Assembly: GCA_030037185.1 (NCBI GenBank) | Contig: JASHRR010001316.1 | Location: 1-11,945, forward strand | Source: Xanthobacteraceae bacterium | GTDB lineage: Bacteria; Pseudomonadota; Alphaproteobacteria; Rhizobiales; Xanthobacteraceae | Direction: 5' to 3' | Length of the DNA stretch: 11,945 nucleotides | Shown here: piece after piece, positions 6,363-11,945 of the stretch | Position numbering within the stretch: the stretch's first letter is position 1 | Layout of the letters: every line of letters starts with the position of its first letter | Notes under the pieces: model-generated | The model's input: the letters and a program-made list of their open reading frames with translations, nothing else | Told to the model about the DNA's origin: nothing | The model's database searches: none | Position numbers and translations under genes: made by a program

Positions 6363-7199
6363 CTAAAAATCCGGTTTGGCCGCCTCCGGCATGCGATAAT
6401 CGAAAAAGGCGGTATTGTTTTCCGCGCAGGCCTCCTCGCCCAGCGAGCGCGGCTGCACGCGCCGGTAACGCTGCATCGCCGACCACGGCTCATTGAACGT
6501 ATCCGGATCTTCCACCCGGATACTGACTTCGATCACATTGCCGCCCTCGACCAGCTTCCAGCGCTCGATGACGTGAAGCTTCTCGGTATGCGGCGTGCGA
6601 TAATTATCGACATAGGTCTTGTCGTTAAGCCCGATGGTGTCGACCACGAGCGTATCGTCTTCGTAATGGCCGATCGACTCGCCGTACCACGACGGCTTCG
6701 GGTTGAGCGAATGGGCCATGTCGAGATAGATGTGGCGGACCTCCTCATTGCCCGAATGGATCATCAAGACCTCTTTGGGGGTCTGGACGAAGAAGATCGG
6801 CTCGACGATGAACATCATAAATCCCGGCACGCCGGCCGGCATGCAGCTCGATCTCGCCGTGTAGCCGATCCCGCCCGCGAGCACCTTCTCGTTCTCCCGC
6901 CTCATGACCTCCTTGGCCCAGGGCTTGATGTTGGGATTGGTGAGGTCGGCAACCCGGAAGGTCGGCTGCGCCCCGGCGTTGTTTGGAACGTAGGGATGGG
7001 CGGGATCGCTGCGCGTCGGGCTGGGGCCGCCCGCTACTGCGATAAAGTCGGGGTTGGTTGCGATCCAGCCGACTTGACCTGAGGAGAAATCGGGCACCCG
7101 CGGGCTGTGTTGCGCCGATGCGGCGGTAAGTGCAGCCAAGCTGAGGCCGGTCAAGGCGCCACCGACAAAGAGCTTGCCACCTGAACGTAATCTGCGCAT
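6363..7199 (-). CDS. Secreted protein of an uncharacterised family
   Basis: A 278-residue protein counted from ATG 7197-7199, preceded by AAGGGAG about 11 bases upstream. It begins MRRLRSGGKLFVGG with a hydrophobic run and an ASA-Q junction (29/30), so it is a likely secreted or periplasmic protein. The mature part has strong family-like motifs: SCMPAGVP (118-125), FFVQTPKEV (136-144), HIYLDMAHSLNPKPSWYGES (156-175), DDTLVVDTIGLND (181-193), PHTEKLHVIERW (203-214) and EPWS (237-240). I recognise this pattern from widespread hypothetical secreted proteins in proteobacteria and acidobacteria with no known activity, often beside catabolic genes. Two Cys (119 and 258) could form a disulphide. The frame stays open upstream to about 7492, but the signal peptide and ribosome binding site argue for the start given. 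Its function is not known. Confidence 0.8.
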   Translation of the reverse strand: MRRLRSGGKLFVGGALTGLSLAALTAASAQHSPRVPDFSSGQVGWIATNPDFIAVAGGPSPTRSDPAHPYVPNNAGAQPTFRVADLTNPNIKPWAKEVMRRENEKVLAGGIGYTARSSCMPAGVPGFMMFIVEPIFFVQTPKEVLMIHSGNEEVRHIYLDMAHSLNPKPSWYGESIGHYEDDTLVVDTIGLNDKTYVDNYRTPHTEKLHVIERWKLVEGGNVIEVSIRVEDPDTFNEPWSAMQRYRRVQPRSLGEEACAENNTAFFDYRMPEAAKPDF

Positions 7200-7492
7200 C
7201 GTCTCTTTCTCCCTTGCGACCTTCCCGCCGGAACTCGGAACTCGTCCCCACAAAGCGAAGTCGGCCGCTTGGCACATTCGAGCGCGCACTGCGTGAAGTT
7301 TGTTCCAGTACGAGCCTTGTCGCCGGGAAAGATAAAAGGATTCCGCCGCCAAGGCCAGCGTGTCAGGGTCTTCGATGCGCGTGACTTGCTTCAGGTCCAC
7401 GGCCCGAAGCGCCACGCACTGGTTAATCACGACGCCGACGCTGGGCGGCCGGAGCCAATAGGGCGTCTGCGCGACGCCCGGCAGGGATGCTT
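7200..7492. other. Divergent intergenic region between the secreted protein and the MFS transporter
   Basis: About 290 bases separate the two divergent starts and should contain both promoters, but no convincing -35/-10 pair is visible. The minus-strand frame of the secreted-protein gene stays open through the whole stretch. Its extension contains protein-like text (VTRIEDPDTLALAAESFYLS), so part of this region may once have been coding or may encode an N-terminal extension. Confidence 0.4.
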
Positions 7493-8680
7493 ATGTCGAC
7501 GGAACAAAGGCGGACGCTCTCTCCTTCGAACGCGTACAGATTTGTGGTGATCATCGGCATCACCAACCTGTTCGCCGATATGACGTATGAGGGCGCGCGC
7601 AGCATCACCGGCCCGTTTCTTCAAATGCTGGGCGCCAGCGCTGCCGTCGTCGGATTCACGGCAGGCTTCGGCGAGTTGGTTGGCTACGCCCTGCGCTCGG
7701 TCACCGGATTTATCGGCGACCGGACCGGCTGCTATTGGCTGATGGCGGTCTGCGGATATGCCATCAATATGCTGGCGGTGCCGGCTCTCGCACTCAGCGG
7801 CAACTGGCCGGCGGCGGCAGGACTGATTGTGGGCGAGCGAACCGGGCGAGCCGTCAGAAAGCCGGTTACGGAGGCGATGCTATCGTTCGCCGCCGGGCAG
7901 GTGGGACCAGGGCGGACTTACGGAATCGTAGAATTCCTGGATCAACTTGGTGCGACAGCTGGCCCTTTGATCGTCGCCTTTGTTCTCTTCTTGCAATTCT
8001 CCTATCGGGCCGGTTTCGCGCTTTTGCTCGTGCCCGCTGTCCTGACCCTCGTCACCGTGCTGATGGCGCGCATGACATATCCGGATCCACGCAGCCTGGA
8101 ACCGGCGCGATCTATCGGGGTGGAACGCTTTTCCAAACCTTACTGGCTCTACACGGCGGCCGGTGGATGCGTCGCCGCTGGATTTACCGACTTCGCCTTG
8201 ATTGCCTACCACTTCGAAACAACGGGCTCAGTCGCATCGGGTTTGATTCCAGTCTTCTACGCCGCCGCCATGGCTATGGGGGCAATCAGTGCGCTGGCCT
8301 TGGGTAGGCTGTTCGACAGGCTTGGAATCGCGGTCGTCATCGGCGCCTTCTTACTATCCTCATCGTTTGCGCCTCTGGTGTTCCTTACCAGAGGTTGGGG
8401 CGCGCTCATCGGAATGATCTTATGGGGAATCGGGATGGGAGCCCAGGAGTCATTGCTCAAATCCTTGATTGTCGGATTTATTCCGAGCGGGCGGCGCGGC
8501 ACCGCATTTGGCGTGTTCGACACGTGCTTTGGGATTGCATGGTTTCTCGGTAGCTGGCTGATGGGCGTACTCCACGACGTGTCGCTGATAGGCCTGATCG
8601 GTTTTTCGGTTCTATGCCAGCTCGCCTCCCTGCCGCTCTTCCTCTTGGGCGAGCGGTGCCGACAACGCGGCCCTGCTTGA
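7493..8680 (+). CDS. MFS transporter
   Basis: A 395-residue inner-membrane protein of the major facilitator superfamily with about 11-12 hydrophobic helices. Diagnostic features are the loop 2-3 motif GFIGDRTG (72-79, the GxxxDRxGRR-type signature), GERTGRAVRKPVTEAMLS (114-131) before helix 5, and GRLFDRLG as the matching motif at the start of the second half. The family moves small solutes by proton coupling; the substrate cannot be predicted. Of two ATGs, 7493 has AGGG (7483-7486) six bases upstream, while 7487 directly abuts it, so 7493 is preferred. The gene is divergent from the secreted-protein gene and convergent with chrA, so it is probably transcribed alone. Confidence 0.85.
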   Translation: MSTEQRRTLSPSNAYRFVVIIGITNLFADMTYEGARSITGPFLQMLGASAAVVGFTAGFGELVGYALRSVTGFIGDRTGCYWLMAVCGYAINMLAVPALALSGNWPAAAGLIVGERTGRAVRKPVTEAMLSFAAGQVGPGRTYGIVEFLDQLGATAGPLIVAFVLFLQFSYRAGFALLLVPAVLTLVTVLMARMTYPDPRSLEPARSIGVERFSKPYWLYTAAGGCVAAGFTDFALIAYHFETTGSVASGLIPVFYAAAMAMGAISALALGRLFDRLGIAVVIGAFLLSSSFAPLVFLTRGWGALIGMILWGIGMGAQESLLKSLIVGFIPSGRRGTAFGVFDTCFGIAWFLGSWLMGVLHDVSLIGLIGFSVLCQLASLPLFLLGERCRQRGPA

Positions 8681-8837
8681 GGAAAGAGAGCTCCGTCGGA
8701 ATGTTGACCTACCGAGCTGCACGAAGACGCATCGAGCTGTTCATTGGGCCGGACCGAAAGAACCGCGCCGTGCTGGCAGGGCATTCTCCATCGCCAGGAC
8801 ATTGGGGGCCGATATCTGTGCCACGGTCGAGCCAATA

Positions 8838-8851
8838 ACGATCATGATCGT
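8838..8851. repeat. Perfect 14-base palindrome between convergent genes
   Basis: ACGATCATGATCGT is identical to its reverse complement and lies 11 bases past the chrA stop, in the 181-base gap between the MFS and chrA 3' ends. It could be a protein-binding site or a chance palindrome. It lacks a T-tract, so it is not an obvious terminator. Confidence 0.3.
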
Positions 8852-8861
8852 GCGAGCATCG

Positions 8862-10118
8862 TCAGGCCGGGTTGAAAGCCGCGAGCGCGGCACCGCCGGC
8901 CGCACAAAGGATGACGACGATCCATGGCGGTGTTTGCCACATGAACAGCAGTAGAAAAGCCGCTGCCGCAAGGGCAAAATCACCCGCGCTGGCGATAGCG
9001 GCCGTCCAAACGGGTTTGTAGAGTGCGGCGAGCAGAAGCCCCACTACGGCGGCGCTGACGCCACCAAGCACCGAGTGCGCCCACGGACGCGCGCGAAGCT
9101 CGTCCCAAAACGGCAGGGGACCGATGACCAGCAAAAACGCGGGCAGAAACATCGCGGTGAGGCACAGGATCGCGCCCGCCCACCCGTGAGGCTGTGGTCC
9201 CATCACCGCGCCAAGATATGCCGAGAAGGTAAACAACGGACCGGGCACGGCTTGTGCGGCACCGTAGCCGGCAAGAAAGCCGTCGGTGGTCACCCAACCC
9301 GGCGGGACCACGGCCGCCTGCAGCAACGGCAGCACCACGTGCCCGCCGCCGAACACCAGCGAGCCGGCGCGATAGAACGCGTTGATGAGTTGAAGACTCT
9401 GGCTCGGAATCGCAGTCGCGAGCAGCGGCAGCCCCAACAGCATAATGAAGAAGAGGGCAATGGCGATGATCGCCGCGGTTCTACTGACGGCATGTGGCAG
9501 GACAGCATGATCGGCAGGCGCTGCGCTTCGTATCAGCCAGAGACCGGCGCCGCCGCCGAGCAATATTGCACTCACTTGGCCCCACGCGGACGGAACTGCC
9601 AATACGATCGCGGCCGCAGCCACGGCCATGCTGGCGCGCTCGCGGTCAGGCGCCAACGAGCGCATCATTCCGAGAACGGCCTGCGCCACGACCGCCACCG
9701 CCGCGACTTTGAGACCATGCAGCCAGCCGCTGCCAAGCGCGTCACCGATCGCGCCAACCCCCAAGGCGAACAGCACAAGCGCGATCGCCGACGGCAGCGT
9801 AAACCCGGCCCACGCCGCAACGGCGCCCGAATAGCCAGCGCGCGACAGGCCAATGGCAATTCCGACTTTGCTGCTGGCGGGGCCAGGCAGAAACTGCGAA
9901 AGCGCCACCAGGTCCGCATAGGCCTTCTCATGCAGCCACCTCCGCCGAACTACAAATTCATCGCGAAAATATCCGAGGTGCGCAACCGGTCCGCCGAAAC
10001 TGGTCAATCCGAGCCGCGTGAAGACCGCGAGAACTTCGAGCACGGAGCCGGACGGGCCCCTCGTGGCAGTTGTCTGTTGCTTGAGTTCGTCCATAAGCGC
10101 CGTGATCGCGTTCGTCAT
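8862..10118 (-). CDS. chrA: Chromate transporter family protein, two-domain (long-chain) form
   Basis: A 418-residue inner-membrane protein with the duplicated CHR domain of long-chain ChrA transporters. Domain 1 has SFGGPVAHLGYFRDEFVVRR (40-59) followed by LSQFLPGPASSK (73-84). Domain 2 repeats the pattern as FGGGHVVLPLL (256-266) and GAAQAVPGPLFTFSAYLG (286-303). Length and both paired motifs match intact family members of around 400 residues. ChrA proteins export chromate by a proton-driven mechanism, although many family members may move other oxyanions. The ATG at 10116-10118 has no strong ribosome binding site. A PadR-family regulator gene lies upstream on the same strand with a 139-base gap carrying a symmetric site cluster, which suggests local control. 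Confidence 0.9.
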   Translation of the reverse strand: MTNAITALMDELKQQTTATRGPSGSVLEVLAVFTRLGLTSFGGPVAHLGYFRDEFVVRRRWLHEKAYADLVALSQFLPGPASSKVGIAIGLSRAGYSGAVAAWAGFTLPSAIALVLFALGVGAIGDALGSGWLHGLKVAAVAVVAQAVLGMMRSLAPDRERASMAVAAAAIVLAVPSAWGQVSAILLGGGAGLWLIRSAAPADHAVLPHAVSRTAAIIAIALFFIMLLGLPLLATAIPSQSLQLINAFYRAGSLVFGGGHVVLPLLQAAVVPPGWVTTDGFLAGYGAAQAVPGPLFTFSAYLGAVMGPQPHGWAGAILCLTAMFLPAFLLVIGPLPFWDELRARPWAHSVLGGVSAAVVGLLLAALYKPVWTAAIASAGDFALAAAAFLLLFMWQTPPWIVVILCAAGGAALAAFNPA

Positions 10119-10169
10119 TGCTCAAGTGGCGGCCAGTCGGCGGCCCTCGTTGCACCATAGCTGAAACGG

Positions 10170-10188
10170 TATCGAAAGTCGATATCGA
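10170..10188. promoter_or_regulatory. Candidate operator between padR and chrA
   Basis: TATCGA (10170-10175), TCGATA (10179-10184) and TATCGA (10183-10188) overlap to give one perfect inverted repeat with a three-base centre (10170-10184) and a second perfect ten-base palindrome, TCGATATCGA (10179-10188). The cluster sits about 52 bases upstream of the chrA start. PadR proteins bind AT-containing inverted repeats as dimers, so it is a natural target for the neighbouring regulator; that link is inference. Confidence 0.45.
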
Positions 10189-10257
10189 ATGCAGTCGTGG
10201 ACCCGATCAGTTTCGTTGACGGATTGCGTGCGGGATCTGGGCTCCAAGAGATGCTCG

Positions 10258-10593
10258 TCAGTCCGCCGACGACTTGGGTGCCTTCGACCTCTGCAATGCT
10301 CCGATCAGCTCTCGAACTTGTATCTTTGCGAGCCGATTGGCTTCGCGCCCCAGCGCCGTCGCGCGGTAAAGCCGTCGAAATGTGCGCCCGTTCTGCTCTT
10401 TCTTGGACTTCAAGTAGCCGCGGCGCTCCATCGCGTGAAGCATCGGATAAAGCGTGCCGGGACTCAATGTGTAGCCATGGCGGGCCAGCTCATGGATGAT
10501 CCACTGGCCGTAAAATTCCTCCTCGGAGGCATGATGCAAAATATGCAGACGAACCAGCCCCTTAAGGAGTTCTTGATGTTTCATTTTTGCCAT
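10258..10593 (-). CDS. PadR family transcriptional regulator
   Basis: With ATG at 10591-10593 the protein is 111 residues (MAKMKHQELLKG onward), the size of compact PadR winged-helix repressors. The DNA-binding domain shows HILHHASEEEFYGQWIIHEL, then the hallmark TLSPGTLYPMLHAMERRGYL recognition helix and wing entry, and RRLYRATALGRE for the wing and the start of the dimer helix. The frame opens 18 codons earlier (10647), but that start would lie inside the likely promoter; ATG 10584 is another possibility. None has a good Shine-Dalgarno. It precedes chrA on the same strand, and both a site cluster downstream and repeats upstream could be its operators. Ligands of PadR proteins include phenolic acids and drugs; this one's ligand is unknown. 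Confidence 0.88.
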   Translation of the reverse strand: MAKMKHQELLKGLVRLHILHHASEEEFYGQWIIHELARHGYTLSPGTLYPMLHAMERRGYLKSKKEQNGRTFRRLYRATALGREANRLAKIQVRELIGALQRSKAPKSSAD

Positions 10594-10645
10594 TATCGAC
10601 CCGATCCGCGCCAAAGCCCTCGGCTGCGCTCGCCACTGCGGTAGC

Positions 10646-10676
10646 ATATAGGGGGCCTCTTGCGAGGCAAATATAG
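10646..10676. promoter_or_regulatory. Repeat-flanked hairpin upstream of padR, possible autoregulatory site
   Basis: GCCTC (10655-10659) and GAGGC (10664-10668) form a perfect inverted repeat with a four-base loop. It is flanked on both sides by direct copies of ATATAG (10646-10651 and 10671-10676). On the minus strand the region contains TTTGCC and TATATG about 15 bases apart, a short-spaced promoter-like pair 53-80 bases before the padR start. PadR genes are commonly self-repressed. Confidence 0.3.
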
Positions 10677-11148
10677 TTTTAGATCAAACGATTGGATGAC
10701 CGGACACGGTTGGCGACGGCTGCCAGTCGGTCGGCTGACTGCAAGCTCCTTGGGTAATCCTCACCAGCGAAAGCGCGATGCAATCCATCTCGGATTTCGG
10801 CATTCGGACAATGTGCGACAGGCTGCCAAGGATGATGTTGTGCGGAGCGCCGGGTGATCGTCGCGGCGCTGCCGATGTCGCGGCCCTCGCGGTGGCGAGC
10901 AGATCTGGGACCGGGTTGAAGAGCCGCAAGAAGCTCGAGAGCCGCAGATCAGCGACCGCAACCATCATCAATCAACAGAGCAATCCTATCATAATCGATT
11001 GCGCGGTAGGCTTGGTCGGGCGTGGCGGCACGATGGAGATCATGGGGCAAAGCATTGCGATCGCCAAGTGGTCATCGCGGGCGGTGGTCGCGCACGATCT
11101 AGCTCGCAAGCCAGTGTCCTCGCAACGATGATAGAGCGAGCAACCGCG
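10677..11148. other. Region of about 470 bases without a convincing gene
   Basis: It lies between the padR promoter region and the 3' end of corA. The best frame is on the minus strand (ATG near 10968 to a TGA at 10684, about 94 codons, with LSSFLRLFNPVPDLL near its start). It has no ribosome binding site, ordinary GC use and no family I recognise. The plus-strand frames are Arg/Ser-rich and look like noise. No repeat, tRNA or clear terminator is seen. It may hold a decayed gene or the 3' untranslated region of corA. Confidence 0.4.
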
Positions 11149-11945
11149 CTAAAACCACCCTCGCCACTTGAACCAGAGAATTGGCAGGACCGTGCTAAGG
11201 ACAATCAGCGCCAGGCCGAATTGGTAGCCCCAGGCCCACTGGAGTTCCGGCATATTCTTGAAATTCATTCCGTAAATGCTCGCCACGAGGGTCGGCGGAA
11301 TGCCGACGACTGACACGATCGTCAGCACGGTGAAGATGTCGTTCTGCTTCGTGGTGATGAAGCCCAGCACCGCATCCAGCAGGAATTGAACCTTGTCGGA
11401 GAGATGAGTTTCGTAATCTGTTAACGACAACAAATCCGTCTGGGCGCCGTTCAGGCGGGTGCGCGTCTTGCTTGGTATCCACTCTCGCTCGGGCTCGGTG
11501 ACGAAAGGAACGATCCGCTGTAGCCCCAGGAGACTGCCGCGAATGCGCGACAGGCGTTCGCCGGCATTGCCGACTTCGATCAAAGTGCGGTGCAGGGCAT
11601 CGTTGGATCGCGTCATGTGCTGGCGCCTTGTGCGCGACTTCAGGAAGACGGATCGCGATACCGCATCCAGTTCGGTGGCGATGTCTTGGAGCCAGTCGGC
11701 GTTAAAATCCACCATTCCTTCGACGAGAGCGGCAAACACGTCGACACTCGAGGGGCGAGCATCGCTGTTGGAGAACTTTGCCGCTACCGTGTCAAACGAA
11801 CGCAATTGCGTATAGCGGATGGTGACCAGCACGTCGTTCGACAGGACAAATCCGATCGGCGACAGCGGCTCGTCGACACCACGCCCATGAGAGACCAAGG
11901 GAACGCTCAGGAACAGTGCGCCGTTTTCCTCCGAGATGCGGCTGG
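11149..11945 (-). CDS. corA: CorA family magnesium/cobalt transporter, 5' end beyond the window
   Basis: An inner-membrane divalent-cation channel for Mg2+ (also Co2+ and Ni2+). The visible 264 residues cover part of the cytoplasmic N-domain (SRISEENGALFLSVPLVS, VLVTIRYTQLRSF), the long stalk helix, and the two C-terminal membrane helices. The signature YGMNF followed by the MPEL loop lies between helices 1 and 2, and the protein ends in the basic KWRGWF tail. The frame stays open to the right edge. A TTG at 11898 is in frame, but the coding sequence clearly continues upstream of it, and family members of 310-330 residues imply about 50-65 residues missing. The visible part appears intact and closely resembles E. 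coli-type CorA. Confidence 0.93.
   Translation of the reverse strand, partial: SRISEENGALFLSVPLVSHGRGVDEPLSPIGFVLSNDVLVTIRYTQLRSFDTVAAKFSNSDARPSSVDVFAALVEGMVDFNADWLQDIATELDAVSRSVFLKSRTRRQHMTRSNDALHRTLIEVGNAGERLSRIRGSLLGLQRIVPFVTEPEREWIPSKTRTRLNGAQTDLLSLTDYETHLSDKVQFLLDAVLGFITTKQNDIFTVLTIVSVVGIPPTLVASIYGMNFKNMPELQWAWGYQFGLALIVLSTVLPILWFKWRGWF

Noticed and set aside
6225..7082. A 285-codon plus-strand frame opposite the secreted protein
   Set aside because: The minus-strand frame has a signal peptide, a ribosome binding site and family motifs; the plus frame is its shadow.
8741..8845. A 34-codon minus-strand ORF just after chrA (MIVIGSTVAQISAPNV)
   Set aside because: Very short, no ribosome binding site, and no recognisable family; possibly a gene remnant but not supportable.
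9075..10160. A 361-codon plus-strand frame opposite chrA
   Set aside because: The composition is Arg/Gln/His-rich without hydrophobic cores, while the minus strand encodes a complete ChrA.
10684..10968. A 94-codon minus-strand frame in the corA-padR gap
   Set aside because: No Shine-Dalgarno, ordinary codon composition and no recognisable motif; described only as part of the gene-free region.
1..11945. CRISPR arrays, tRNA, rRNA, insertion sequences or attachment sites
   Set aside because: No regularly spaced repeats, cloverleaf-like segments, transposase motifs or terminal inverted repeats were found on reading through both strands.

Overview
The window looks like a chromosomal segment of a GC-rich alphaproteobacterium, most likely Bradyrhizobium or a close relative. 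This rests on the codon use, GTG and TTG starts, the mix of paralogous small-molecule catabolism genes, and a degenerate intergenic palindrome of a style common in that group. The assignment is inference; no rRNA or tRNA is present to settle it.

Left block (about 450-4913, all + strand): an amidohydrolase_2-family hydrolase; after a 300-base spacer, a Tat-signal-bearing thiamine-diphosphate (ThDP) enzyme of the acetolactate synthase/benzoylformate decarboxylase superfamily; a small secreted c-type cytochrome; then a second amidohydrolase_2-family protein close behind the cytochrome. A minus-strand open frame of unknown nature runs off the left edge (1-311).

Middle block (5087-7199, - strand): a periplasmic-binding-fold protein of the 4,5-dihydroxyphthalate decarboxylase (Pht5)-like family, and a secreted protein of an uncharacterised family. 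A 301-base leader between them carries a candidate promoter and a stem-loop. Together the left and middle blocks look like an accessory catabolic locus for an organic acid or aromatic compound. The notable part is an apparently exported ThDP enzyme next to a c-type cytochrome, which suggests periplasmic oxidation or decarboxylation of a 2-oxo-acid-like substrate with electrons passed to the respiratory chain. The substrate cannot be read from the sequence.

Right block (7493-11945): an MFS transporter (+), then on the - strand a full-length ChrA-type chromate/anion transporter and, upstream of it, a PadR-family repressor. The padR-chrA gap holds a striking cluster of TATCGA/TCGATA sites that could be the PadR operator. 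About 480 bases without a convincing gene follow, then a CorA magnesium/cobalt transporter whose 5' end lies beyond the right edge.
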